In this document: piece by piece, positions 48,042-56,533 of the stretch
Numbering within the stretch: position 1 is the first letter of the stretch
How the letters are laid out: the number at the start of each line of letters is the position of its first letter
NCBI RefSeq assembly: GCF_000429025.1
Contig: NZ_KE386836.1
Span: forward strand, 186,001 to 250,000
Length of the DNA: 64,000 nucleotides
Source: Actinospineispora spinosispora DSM 44797
GTDB taxonomy: Bacteria; Actinomycetota; Actinomycetes; Mycobacteriales; Pseudonocardiaceae
Reading direction: 5' to 3'
Position numbers and translations under genes: made by a program
Notes under the pieces: model-generated
What the model saw: the letters and a program-made list of their open reading frames with translations, nothing else
Database searches by the model: none
Told to the model about the DNA's origin: nothing

Positions 48042-49745
48042 ATGCCGCCAACAGAGCCGCCCACCGAGCCCACGACCGAACCCGTGGTCGACTTCCGTAC
48101 CCGGCCCGACCGGTATCGACACTGGAAGCTCGACGTCGACGGAGAGGTCGCCTACCTGCGGCTCGACGTCGCGGAGGACGGCGGCCTCGTCCCCGGCTAC
48201 GAGCTGAAGATGAACTCCTACGACCTCGGTGTCGACATCGAGCTGTACGACGCGACGCAGCGGCTGCGCTTCGAACACCCCGAGGTTCGTGCCGTGGTGG
48301 TGACCAGTGCGAAGGACCGTAACTTCTGCGCCGGCGCGAACATCCGGATGCTGGCGCAGTCCAGCCATCCGTGGAAGGTGAACTTCTGCAAGTTCACCAA
48401 CGAGACGCGCAACGGCATCGAGGACGCGACGGCCAACTCGGGGCAGACCTACCTCGCCGCGGTCAACGGAACGGCCGCCGGCGGTGGCTACGAGCTGGCG
48501 CTGGCCTGCGACAAGATCCTGCTGATCGACGACAACTCGTCCTCGGTGTCACTGCCCGAGGTTCCGCTGCTCGGCGTGCTGCCCGGCACCGGCGGCCTGA
48601 CCAGGGTCACCGACAAGCGGCGGGTGCGTAAGGACCGGGCGGACGTGTTCGCCACGAAGTCCGAGGGGGTGCGCGGCAAGCAGGCCGTCGAGTGGAAGTT
48701 CGTCGACGAGGTCATCCCGAAGCGCAGCTGGGACGAGACCATCGCGCAGCGCGCCGCCGAGGCCGCCGCCGGTTCGAAACGCCCGACCGACGCGCGGGGT
48801 GTCGAGCTACCGGACCTGGAGCCGCAGCGGTCCGACACCGAGATCCGCTACCGGCACGTGCGCGCCACGCTGGACCGTGAGCAGCGCCAGGTGGAGATCA
48901 CCGTGCTCGGGCCGGACGGTGACGTCCCGGACACCGTCGAACGCGTGCACGAGCTGGGCGCCGACTTCTGGCCGCTGGCCATGACCCGCGAGCTGGACGA
49001 CCTGATCCTGTGGCTGCGGGCCAACGAGCTGGAGCTGGGCACCTGGATCATTCGCACGAAGGGTGACGTCGAGGACGCGCTGGCGTTCGAGCGGGTCATC
49101 GAGCAGTACTCCGGCGAGGACTGGCTGGTCAACGAGATCCGGCACTACTTCAAGCGGGTGCTCAAGCGGCTCGACGTGACGTCCCGGTCGCTCATCGCGC
49201 TCATCGAGCCAGGCTCCTGCTTCGCCGGTGCGCTGCTGGAGCTGGCGCTGGCCTGCGACCGTCAGTACATGCTCGACGGCACCCTGGACGACGAGAACAG
49301 CGAACAGGGTGACGAGGCGCAGCTGGTGCTGTCCGCGTCGAACTTCGGCACCTTCCCGATGTCCAACGGGCTGTCCCGGCTCGGCTCCCGTTTCTACGGC
49401 GACGACGACTACACCGCGAAGCTGCGCCAGGAGACCTCCCGGCGGATCCTCGCCGTCGAGGCACTGGACATGGGTCTGGTCACCGATGCTCCCGACGACA
49501 TCGACTGGGAGGACGAGGTCCGGATCATGCTGGAGGAGCGCGCCTCGCTGTCGCCGGACGCGCTGACCGGCATGGAGGCCAACCACCGGTTCGTCGGCCC
49601 GGAGACCATGGAGTCGCGGATCTTCTCCCGGCTCACCGCCTGGCAGAACTGGATTTTCGTCCGACCCAACGCCTCCGGCCCGAACGGCGCACTGCGCCGC
49701 TACGGAACCGGGAAACGAGCCGACTTCGACCGCAAACGTGTCTGA
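48042..49745 (+). CDS. boxC: Benzoyl-CoA-dihydrodiol lyase / 2,3-epoxybenzoyl-CoA dihydrolase
   Basis: 567 aa, twice the normal enoyl-CoA hydratase length: two crotonase-fold halves. The first has AKDRNFCAGANIRML and AAVNGTAAGGGYELALACDK; the second GSCFAGALLELALACDR. BoxC opens the ring of 2,3-epoxybenzoyl-CoA hydrolytically to give formic acid and 3,4-dehydroadipyl-CoA semialdehyde in the aerobic hybrid benzoate pathway. The Pro/Thr repeats at the N-terminus are unusual. Separated from boxB by a palindrome. Confidence 0.95.
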   Translation: MPPTEPPTEPTTEPVVDFRTRPDRYRHWKLDVDGEVAYLRLDVAEDGGLVPGYELKMNSYDLGVDIELYDATQRLRFEHPEVRAVVVTSAKDRNFCAGANIRMLAQSSHPWKVNFCKFTNETRNGIEDATANSGQTYLAAVNGTAAGGGYELALACDKILLIDDNSSSVSLPEVPLLGVLPGTGGLTRVTDKRRVRKDRADVFATKSEGVRGKQAVEWKFVDEVIPKRSWDETIAQRAAEAAAGSKRPTDARGVELPDLEPQRSDTEIRYRHVRATLDREQRQVEITVLGPDGDVPDTVERVHELGADFWPLAMTRELDDLILWLRANELELGTWIIRTKGDVEDALAFERVIEQYSGEDWLVNEIRHYFKRVLKRLDVTSRSLIALIEPGSCFAGALLELALACDRQYMLDGTLDDENSEQGDEAQLVLSASNFGTFPMSNGLSRLGSRFYGDDDYTAKLRQETSRRILAVEALDMGLVTDAPDDIDWEDEVRIMLEERASLSPDALTGMEANHRFVGPETMESRIFSRLTAWQNWIFVRPNASGPNGALRRYGTGKRADFDRKRV

Positions 49746-49750
49746 ACCTC

Positions 49751-49794
49751 CCGTGAGTGATTTCGGCTGCCATAGCAGCCCAAATCACTCACGG
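49751..49794. terminator. GTGAGTG palindrome between boxC and boxB
   Basis: 20-bp arms (49751-49770 with 49775-49794; 19 of 20), loop CATA, interior ATTTCGGCTGC. Unlike the others it sits between two codirectional genes of the same pathway, so it may cause partial termination or stabilise the boxC message. Confidence 0.75.
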
Positions 49795-49817
49795 CCTGAA
49801 CGCCCTGCGAGGCAACG

Positions 49818-51230
49818 ATGAGCATTGACTACAGCGAGAAGATCCCCAACAACGTCGATCTCGCGGGCGATCGCAAGCTGCAGCGCGCCCTGGAGTCCTG
49901 GCAGCCCAACTTCCTGAGCTGGTGGAAGACGATGGGGCCGGCCGTCCCCACCGAGGACGTCTACCTGCGGACCGCGGTGGACGTCGGGCGTGACGGCTGG
50001 GCGCACTTCGGTCACGTGGCGATGGAGGAGTACCGCTGGGGCGTGTTCCTCTCCGAACGCAACCACGACCGCAAGATCGCGTTCGGCGAGCAGAAGGGTG
50101 AGCCGGTCTGGCAGCAGGTGCCCGGTGAGTACCGCGCCGACCTGCAGCGGCTGATCGTCATCCAGGGTGACACCGAGCCTGCATCGGTCGAGCAGCAGCG
50201 CCGGTTGGGGGAGTCCGCGCCGTCGCTGTACGACCTGCGCAACCTGTTCCAGGTCAACGTCGAGGAGGGCAGGCACCTGTGGGCGATGGTGTACCTGCTG
50301 CACGCCTACTTCGGCCGCAACGGCCGCGAGGAGGCGGAGGCGCTGCTGCAGCGCAACTCCGGTGACCTCGACTCGCCGCGCATCCTCGGCGCGTTCAACG
50401 AGGAGACGCCGGACTGGCTGTCGTTCTTCATGTTCACCTACTTCACCGACCGGGACGGCAAGTACCAGCTCGGCACGCTGAAGGAGTCCGCGTTCGACCC
50501 GCTGTCCCGGACCTGCGACTTCATGCTCCGCGAAGAGGCGCACCACATGTTCGTCGGCACCACTGGCGTCGACCGGGTGGTCGCCCGCACCGCCGAGCTG
50601 ATGCGCGAGCACGACACCGAGGAGATCGCCGCGCACGGCGGCATCCCGCTGGACGTGATCCAGAAGTACATCAACTTCCACTACTCGGTGTCGCTGGACC
50701 TGTTCGGTTCCGAGCAGTCCACCAACGCGGCGAACTACTTCACCGCCGGGCTCAAGGGCCGCTGGCAGGAGGAACGCCGCAAGGACGATCACGTGCTGAC
50801 CGAGGACGGCGCCCAGATGGACGTCGTGCGCGACGGTCAGCTCGGCACCGAGGAGGTCTCGGCGCTGCTCGCGCTGAACCACGACCTGCGCCTCGAATAC
50901 GTCAAGGACTGCCAGAGCGGCATGAAGCGGTGGAACCGGGTGCTGGAGAAGTCCGGGCTGGACCACCGGTTGTCGCTGCCGCACGTCGGGTTCAACCGGC
51001 AGGTCGGGCTGTTCGGCGAACACCACATCACGCCGGCGGGCAACGTGGTCAGCGCCGATGCGTGGGAGGCCAAGCAGGACGCCTGGCTGCCCACCGAGGC
51101 CGACAAGACGCACATCAAGTCGCTCATGCGTCCGGTGTACGAGCCGGGCAAGATCGCCGGTTGGATCGCGCCGCCGTCCAACGGCATCAACAACAAGCCC
51201 GTCGACTACGAGTACGTCCACCTCGCCTGA
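49818..51230 (+). CDS. boxB: Benzoyl-CoA 2,3-epoxidase, oxygenase subunit
   Basis: 470 aa class-I diiron protein that epoxidises the ring of benzoyl-CoA with oxygen and reduced ferredoxin/BoxA. Diiron ligands in HVAMEEYRWG (Glu), NVEEGRHLWAMVYLL (Glu-x2-His), and MLREEAHHMFVG (Glu-x2-His). LERNHDR-like and NNKPVDYEYV ends match BoxB. The reductase gene boxA and benzoate-CoA ligase are not in the window. Confidence 0.95.
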   Translation: MSIDYSEKIPNNVDLAGDRKLQRALESWQPNFLSWWKTMGPAVPTEDVYLRTAVDVGRDGWAHFGHVAMEEYRWGVFLSERNHDRKIAFGEQKGEPVWQQVPGEYRADLQRLIVIQGDTEPASVEQQRRLGESAPSLYDLRNLFQVNVEEGRHLWAMVYLLHAYFGRNGREEAEALLQRNSGDLDSPRILGAFNEETPDWLSFFMFTYFTDRDGKYQLGTLKESAFDPLSRTCDFMLREEAHHMFVGTTGVDRVVARTAELMREHDTEEIAAHGGIPLDVIQKYINFHYSVSLDLFGSEQSTNAANYFTAGLKGRWQEERRKDDHVLTEDGAQMDVVRDGQLGTEEVSALLALNHDLRLEYVKDCQSGMKRWNRVLEKSGLDHRLSLPHVGFNRQVGLFGEHHITPAGNVVSADAWEAKQDAWLPTEADKTHIKSLMRPVYEPGKIAGWIAPPSNGINNKPVDYEYVHLA

Positions 51231-51232
51231 TC

Positions 51233-51286
51233 AGCAGCCGTGAGTGGCGAGTGGTCCTATAGGACCACTCGCCACTCACGGCTGCT
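51233..51286. terminator. 54-bp perfect palindrome after boxB
   Basis: Arms 51233-51259 and 51260-51286 are exact reverse complements with no spacer. Interior GTGAGTGGCGAGTGGTCC is shared with the palindromes at 30092-30137 and 37171-37218. It lies between the convergent boxB and CGNR regulator genes and includes the last codons of the latter. Confidence 0.8.
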
Positions 51287-51860
51287 TGGCCCTGTGGCGG
51301 CGGGCTTTGGCGCGGTTTCCGCAGGTCGCCATCGAGCACCAGCGCCTGCGTCTGGTCGGCGACAGGTCCAGGTACAGCCACGAGCAGGCCTGGCATACCC
51401 GCACGGCCTTCGCGTCGGCGCTGGTCAGCAGCGTTGCGGTGGTCAGCGCGATGCGGTGGGCGAGCACGTCCACGCCCGCCTCGGCCATCGGCACCGTCCA
51501 CACGTCCGGTTCGCCGGGCCTCCCGGACAGCCGCGCGCAGGCGTACGCGCCGCGCACGTCGGCCTCCACCCGGGACCGCGCGGCCGCATCCGGCTCCTCG
51601 CCGAGAGCGGCCGCCGACAGGTACGCGTGCAGCGCTTCCCGCTGTTCACGCAGCCGATCCAGCGTCGCGTCCGTGTCCCGCGCCCCGCGGAGCGTGAGCG
51701 CCTCCTCCGGGGCGAGCAGCTCCACGGCCAGCGCCCAGTCGATCGCGTCGCCGAGCTCCACCAGGCGGTCCTTGTCGCGCACCTTCGTGCTGCCGCCCGC
51801 GGTGTTGACGAAGTCGAGCGCGGGATGCCCTCCCACGAACATCTCCGTTGCGATCTCCAC
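51276..51860 (-). CDS. ABATE/CGNR zinc-finger transcriptional regulator
   Basis: 194 aa. N-terminal ABATE domain (GGHPALDFVNTAGG); C-terminal CGNR zinc finger with CQACSWLYLDLSPTRRRRWC then SMATCGNRAKARRHR, which binds DNA. GTG start at 51860: TAGATT ends 7 bp before it, suggesting leaderless transcription. It is divergent from the alpha/beta hydrolase and most likely regulates that gene and itself through the dyad between them. Confidence 0.9.
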   Translation of the reverse strand: MEIATEMFVGGHPALDFVNTAGGSTKVRDKDRLVELGDAIDWALAVELLAPEEALTLRGARDTDATLDRLREQREALHAYLSAAALGEEPDAAARSRVEADVRGAYACARLSGRPGEPDVWTVPMAEAGVDVLAHRIALTTATLLTSADAKAVRVCQACSWLYLDLSPTRRRRWCSMATCGNRAKARRHRAKQP

Positions 51861-51865
51861 TCGAC

Positions 51866-51899
51866 TGAATCTACAGTAACCGAAAATACTGTCAATTCA
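51866..51899. promoter_or_regulatory. Operator dyad between CGNR regulator and hydrolase
   Basis: 13-bp arms TGAATCTACAGTA (51866-51878) and TACTGTCAATTCA (51887-51899) match at 11 of 13 positions around an 8-bp spacer. The left arm covers the -10 (TAGATT) of the regulator and the right arm covers a TACTGT -10 for the hydrolase, so one bound dimer could control both. Confidence 0.65.
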
Positions 51900-51918
51900 G
51901 GTTACTTTTGGAGGAGTC

Positions 51919-52740
51919 ATGACACTCGACGACTGGCCACTGCCCGAGGTGTTCGACTTCGAGGGCCAGCAGGTCCGCTGGGGTCGCATCGGTGAAGGGG
52001 ACCCTCTGGTCCTGCTGCACGGCACGCCGTTCTCCTCGGTCGTGTGGCGGCGCATCGCCCCGTACCTCGCCGCGCACCGCACGGTCTACTACTTCGACCT
52101 GCTCGGCTACGGCCGGTCCGAGATGCGCGACGGGCAGGACGTGTCGCTGGGCGTGCAGAACCGGCTGTTCGCCGCGCTGCTCGACCACTGGGGCCTGGAC
52201 CGTCCGGACGTCGTCGCGCACGACTTCGGCGGCGCGACCGCCCTGCGCACGATGCTGCTGAACGACCGCCGCTACCGGACGCTGACGCTGGTCGACCCGG
52301 TGGCGATCGGCCCGTCCGGGTCACCGTTCGTGCAGGCCGCGCTGCGCCACGAACAGGCCTACGGCGAGCTGCCCGGCTACATCCACGAGGCCGCCGTGCG
52401 TGCCTATGTGCAGGGCGCCGCGCACCGGCCCCTCGCCGAGGACGATCTGATGCTCTACGTCCGGCCGTGGCTCGGTGAACAGGGGCAGGCCGCGTTCTAC
52501 CGGCAGATCGCGCAGATGAGCGACCGCTACACCGACGAGATCGAGGACCGGTTCGGCGAGGTCGACTGCCCGGTCACGGTCGTGTGGGGCGAGCAGGACA
52601 CCTGGATCCCCCACCAGCGCGGCCGAACGCTGGCCGACCGTATCCCGAACGCCGACTTCCATCTGATCCCCCACGCACGCCACCTGGTCCAGGACGACGC
52701 CCCCGAGGCCATCCTGGCCTCCGTGCTAGCCCGCCTCTGA
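51919..52740 (+). CDS. Alpha/beta hydrolase (epoxide hydrolase / haloalkane dehalogenase-like)
   Basis: 273 aa. Oxyanion HGTP motif (LVLLHGTPFSSVVW); nucleophile elbow VVAHDFGGATAL with Asp rather than Ser; base His in PHARHLVQDDAPE. The Asp nucleophile points to epoxide hydrolase or dehalogenase chemistry through an alkyl-enzyme ester; the second halide-binding Trp after the nucleophile is replaced by Phe. Inducible through the divergent CGNR regulator. Substrate unknown. Confidence 0.87.
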   Translation: MTLDDWPLPEVFDFEGQQVRWGRIGEGDPLVLLHGTPFSSVVWRRIAPYLAAHRTVYYFDLLGYGRSEMRDGQDVSLGVQNRLFAALLDHWGLDRPDVVAHDFGGATALRTMLLNDRRYRTLTLVDPVAIGPSGSPFVQAALRHEQAYGELPGYIHEAAVRAYVQGAAHRPLAEDDLMLYVRPWLGEQGQAAFYRQIAQMSDRYTDEIEDRFGEVDCPVTVVWGEQDTWIPHQRGRTLADRIPNADFHLIPHARHLVQDDAPEAILASVLARL

Positions 52741-52751
52741 CCGACATTTCT

Positions 52752-52813
52752 TGATCACCACGGCGTGGTGGCTGATCTTTCGCCCGGAAACAGCTACCAG
52801 ACCGTGGTGATCA
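52752..52813. terminator. Inverted repeat with GCTGATCTTTCG core (type C)
   Basis: Outer arms TGATCACCACGG (52752-52763) with 52802-52813; inner TGGTGGCTG / CAGCTACCA; loop ATCTTTCGCCCGGAAA. Same layout and loop as 46973-47050. Between the convergent hydrolase and ProA-like genes. Confidence 0.7.
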
Positions 52814-52831
52814 TGGTTGGGTGGAGCGGGG

Positions 52832-54862
52832 TCAGGAGGCCTCGGGGATCGCTTGGGCTCGGGAGGCGAACTCGTGGATCGTGGCGTCGTCGGCCTCGGC
52901 ATGGGACGGCTGCTCGGGGACCGATGTCTGCACCCAGTGCTCGTCGGAGTCCGGCAGCGGAGCCTCCGGCAGCGGGACCTCGTAGCCCGGTTGCAGGCCG
53001 ACGAACTCCGGTTCGTCGGCGGGCGGCGGCGCCTGCTCGGCGGCCGACTCGGTCCAGGGCAGATCGCTCGGGGACAGCCCGCTCAGGGAGAACCTGGTGG
53101 GCAGCAACTGGCCGGCGAGTATCTGGGCGGCCAGCATCTCGGCGGGCTGGAAGCCGTTGGCCGCCGGCGGGTCGTCCCCGGCCGGCTCCTCCTCGGTCTC
53201 GCTGACCGGTCCCGGCTCGGTGTGAACGGCGATCGGTTCCTGCTCGGCGACCGGAGCGGTGTAGTCGAGCGGGTCCGGCTCGGTCTGGCCGGCGAGTATC
53301 TGGGCGGCCAGCATCTCGGCGGGCTGGAAGCCGTTGGCCGCCGGCGGGTCGTCCCCGGCCGGCTCCTCCTCGGTCTCGCTGACCGGTCCCGGCTCGGTGT
53401 GAACGGCGATCGGTTCCTGCTCGGCGACCGGAGCGGTGAAGCCGAACGGGTCCGGCTCGGCCTGACCGACAAGCTCCAGGTCGTCCTGCTCCACGTGCTG
53501 GGCGACCGCGGCGACCGGCTCGGGCTCGGCGGCGGGCACCTCGGGCTCGGCGTGCCGGGGATCCTGGGGGAGGTGGTTGAAGTTCTGTGCCGAGGGCCAG
53601 GCCAGCCACTTCGTCGTGGTGAAGTCGCTCATGCCGAGCGGACCGCGCGGCCGCAGCCGTTGCGTGGAGAACGCCAGCTCGGGGTCCATGAGGTTCGTCG
53701 CGGACTGGCTGAACGTCGTCGGGGTGTTGACCGCGACGGTCGCGGCGTCGACCTGAGCGGCGAACGCGCGCGCCAGATCCATGTCGGCGCTGATCACGCA
53801 CTCGGTGTGGCCGGTGCCGTGCCGGGCGATGTGCGCGATCGCGTCCCGCGACGAGTCGACCACGGCCGCGGCCAGGTGCATCGTGCGGTAGTCGCTGTCC
53901 CAGTCGTGCTCGGTCGCCTCGGTGACGCCCGGCGCCAGCGCGGCGAACCGTTCGTCGGCGTGCACGGTGACGCCGTGCTCCTGCAGCGCCGCATGGAGCT
54001 TCGGGATGAACTCCTCGGCGACGTCGGCGTGGACCAGTACCGTCTCGACGGCGTGTGACAGCGCCGCGTGCCCGACTTTGGAGTCCAGCACAACGCGGGT
54101 GGCGAGCTCGAGGTCGGCCGCGGCGTCGACGTAGATGTGGCAGTTGCCGGAGCCGATGTGCACGATCGGCACGGCGGCCTCGGGCAGCAGCTGCGCCGGG
54201 ATGCCGTTCTGCAGCAGCGGGATCACCAGGTCGACGGCGCCCTTGGTGATGATCAGGCTCCGGATGACGGCCCGCTGGTGGCCGGAGACCAGCTGGATCG
54301 CGTCGGGCAGCACCTCGGTGTTCTTCAACGCGTCCCGCAGCACGCGGACCAGCGCCTTGTCGGTGTGGGTCGACGACTCGTGCGCGTCGAACAGCAGCAC
54401 CGCGTTGCCGGTCTTCAGCAGCTGGCCGAGTGCCTGCACGATGATCGACGGCTGGCCCTCGTGTAGCACCGCGACCACGCCGATCGGCACCCGGATCTGG
54501 CACACCTCGACGCCGGTGCGCTGCCGGCTGCCCCGGATCACCTCACCGACCGGGTCGGGCAGCGCGGCGACGGTCTGCAGCCCGTAGGCGAGCGTTTCGA
54601 GGACGTCCTGGGTCAGCGTCAGCCGGTCGACCCTGGGCTTGATCACGCCCTGGTCCCGGGCCGCCGCGACGTCGAGTGCGTTGGCTTCGAGGATGTCGTG
54701 GCTGTGGGCGAGCAGCGCGGCGGCGAGCGCGTGCAGTGCCGCGTCCTTCTCCGGCCGCTGGAGCGATCGGAGCGAATCGGTCGCCGCCCGCGCCCGACGG
54801 GTGCCCTCGGCCACGTGCTCATGTGATTGCGATTGCAACCGAGGAGTCCAGGACGACGACAC
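52832..54862 (-). CDS. ProA-like protein without catalytic Cys, with acidic repeat tail
   Basis: 676 aa from the GTG at 54862, where TATACT ends 7 bp upstream (leaderless). Residues ~1-420 align with glutamate-5-semialdehyde dehydrogenase: VPIGVVAVLHEGQPSIIV, GSGNCHIYVDAAADLELA, then VVLDSKVGHAALSHAVETVL. In ProA the last motif reads ...STCNTVETLLV; the catalytic Cys is Ser269 and Asn is His here, and the NADP-region HEARP/GGKE are HEGQP/DAHES. Residues ~430-676 are an acidic Pro/Glu-rich tail with a 59-aa unit present twice. Normal ProA is ~420 aa. Probably a non-catalytic paralogue. Confidence 0.85.
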   Translation of the reverse strand: MSSSWTPRLQSQSHEHVAEGTRRARAATDSLRSLQRPEKDAALHALAAALLAHSHDILEANALDVAAARDQGVIKPRVDRLTLTQDVLETLAYGLQTVAALPDPVGEVIRGSRQRTGVEVCQIRVPIGVVAVLHEGQPSIIVQALGQLLKTGNAVLLFDAHESSTHTDKALVRVLRDALKNTEVLPDAIQLVSGHQRAVIRSLIITKGAVDLVIPLLQNGIPAQLLPEAAVPIVHIGSGNCHIYVDAAADLELATRVVLDSKVGHAALSHAVETVLVHADVAEEFIPKLHAALQEHGVTVHADERFAALAPGVTEATEHDWDSDYRTMHLAAAVVDSSRDAIAHIARHGTGHTECVISADMDLARAFAAQVDAATVAVNTPTTFSQSATNLMDPELAFSTQRLRPRGPLGMSDFTTTKWLAWPSAQNFNHLPQDPRHAEPEVPAAEPEPVAAVAQHVEQDDLELVGQAEPDPFGFTAPVAEQEPIAVHTEPGPVSETEEEPAGDDPPAANGFQPAEMLAAQILAGQTEPDPLDYTAPVAEQEPIAVHTEPGPVSETEEEPAGDDPPAANGFQPAEMLAAQILAGQLLPTRFSLSGLSPSDLPWTESAAEQAPPPADEPEFVGLQPGYEVPLPEAPLPDSDEHWVQTSVPEQPSHAEADDATIHEFASRAQAIPEAS
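53108..53461. repeat. Tandem duplication (2 x 177 bp) inside the ProA-like gene
   Basis: 53108-53284 and 53285-53461 are near identical, differing by a few bases around GTGTAGTCGAGC/GTGAAGCCGAAC. The unit is 59 codons, in frame, and encodes EPIAVHTEPGPVSETEEEPA and ANGFQPAEMLAAQILAG. The near identity points to recent duplication. Confidence 0.9.
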
Positions 54863-55006
54863 GCACCGGAGTATAAGGAATCTAGACGATCTAGGGGTTA
54901 AGGTAGGGAAGTTTGGTCCATTCAACAAAGCTTGTGTGATAAAGCATCTACTGATTTGCCTTGATAACGCGGTGGGCCGGGCTCGGTGAGCCCGGCCCAC
55001 CGGCGT

Positions 55007-56479
55007 TCACAGGGTGGTGGCGTAGAGCTTGGCCAGCTCGTAGAGGAAGTCCCTGGCCTCGTACAGCGAACGCACCTGGATCTGCTCACCGACGCCGTGG
55101 ATGTGGCTGTCGTTCGGCTTCTCGAACATGCCGCTCAGCCCGTACACCGGGACGCCGGTGCCGGCGAACGCGGTCGCGTCGGTCGCGCCGACCTGCATGA
55201 CCGGGATCAGCGGAACCCCCGGCCACAGCTTCCCGGCGACCTGCTCGATCGGCCCGGTCACCCCGGGCGACAGCGGCGGGATACCCGCCGTGGGCCCGTA
55301 CGGAGACCTGGGTTCGAGCGAGATCTTCGAGTCGTTCACGGCGGCGACCAGCATGTCCCGGACCTTCGGACCGGACGAGCTGGGCAGGATCCGGCAGTTC
55401 ACGTTGGCCTCGACGCTCTGTGGCAACGCGTTCTTCGCCTCACCGCCGTTGATCATCGTGACCACACAGGTGGTTCGCAACATCGCGTTGTACTGCGGAT
55501 CCTTGGACAGTGTCGCCGCCGCGGCGGCATCGGCGGGATTCGCCGCGATGGCCTTCATCGCATCGCCGACCTCACCGGGATGCAGCGCGGCCTGCCGCTC
55601 GAAGTACGTGCGCGTGACGTCGTTGATCTCCACCGGGAAGGTGAACGCGCCGATCCGGGCGAGCCCGGCCGCCAGGTTCTGGATCGCGTTGTTCGGGCCC
55701 GGGATCGAGCTGTGCCCGCCCGCGTCCGTGGCCTTCAGGATGAAGTCCTGGTAGACCTTCTCGCCCGCCTCGATGTCGAGCGACACCCGGTTGTTGTTCG
55801 CGTCCAGCGCCCCGTCGGCACCCTCGTTGAGCACGAGCGCCGCGTCGACCTTGTCGCGCTGGTTGGCGACCAGCCACTCGGCGCCGTTGACCTGGTCACC
55901 GCCCTCTTCGCCGCAGGTCAGCGCCAGCCGGATCGGGTGCTTGGGCTGCAGCCCCTCGGCGCGGTAGCGGATCAGGCTGTCGACGAAGATCGACGCCATG
56001 GCCTTGTCGTCGCTGGCACCGCGCGCGGAGAAGTAGCCGTCCTTCTCGACCAGCTTGAACGGGTCACGACCCCAGTCCTTCGCGTCCGCCTCGACGACAT
56101 CGATGTGAGCGAGCAGCAGGATCGGCTTGGCGGCCGGGTCGGTGCCGGGCAGCGTGGCGAGCAGACCGCCGTCCTTCGGATGGTCCGGCGGTACGAACAC
56201 GGTCACGTCGGCGGCCGGATAGCCGGCCTTGGTGAGCCGATCGGCCATCTTCTGCGCCGCGACCGTGCAGCTACCGGCCGACGCGGTCGTGTTGGTCTCG
56301 ACCAGCTCCTGGTAGAGCTCGCGGAACGCGGCCTGGCTCTGCTGAGGAGACCCGGCGGCCTGACCAGGCTGGGCGGGCGGCGCGCCGGACGGTGGCGGAG
56401 CCTCGGAAGAACACGCGGCCAGCGTCAGCGCGCCGAGGCCGACAACGAGGACACGTCCTAAGAACCCTCTCAGCACCAT
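55007..56479 (-). CDS. M20 family metallopeptidase, lipoprotein
   Basis: 490 aa. Signal peptide with lipobox LAAC near residue 23, Pro/Ala-rich linker, then an M20 fold: LLAHIDVVEADAKDWGRDPF (metal His and catalytic Asp), GASDDKAMA, CGEEGGDQVNG (catalytic Glu pair), VGATDATAFAG, and HIHGVGEQI with the last metal His. Two-zinc exopeptidase/amidohydrolase acting outside the membrane. Downstream of an HxlR gene and upstream of the ProA-like gene on the same strand. Confidence 0.9.
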   Translation of the reverse strand: MVLRGFLGRVLVVGLGALTLAACSSEAPPPSGAPPAQPGQAAGSPQQSQAAFRELYQELVETNTTASAGSCTVAAQKMADRLTKAGYPAADVTVFVPPDHPKDGGLLATLPGTDPAAKPILLLAHIDVVEADAKDWGRDPFKLVEKDGYFSARGASDDKAMASIFVDSLIRYRAEGLQPKHPIRLALTCGEEGGDQVNGAEWLVANQRDKVDAALVLNEGADGALDANNNRVSLDIEAGEKVYQDFILKATDAGGHSSIPGPNNAIQNLAAGLARIGAFTFPVEINDVTRTYFERQAALHPGEVGDAMKAIAANPADAAAAATLSKDPQYNAMLRTTCVVTMINGGEAKNALPQSVEANVNCRILPSSSGPKVRDMLVAAVNDSKISLEPRSPYGPTAGIPPLSPGVTGPIEQVAGKLWPGVPLIPVMQVGATDATAFAGTGVPVYGLSGMFEKPNDSHIHGVGEQIQVRSLYEARDFLYELAKLYATTL

Positions 56480-56533
56480 GATCTGGTTGTAGCATCGATC
56501 ACACCCGCTGGATAGATCACGACGAGCAGAAGA

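Noticed and set aside
48042..51230. Complete benzoate degradation operon
   Set aside because: Only boxC and boxB are present; ligase, boxA and the later steps are missing from the window.
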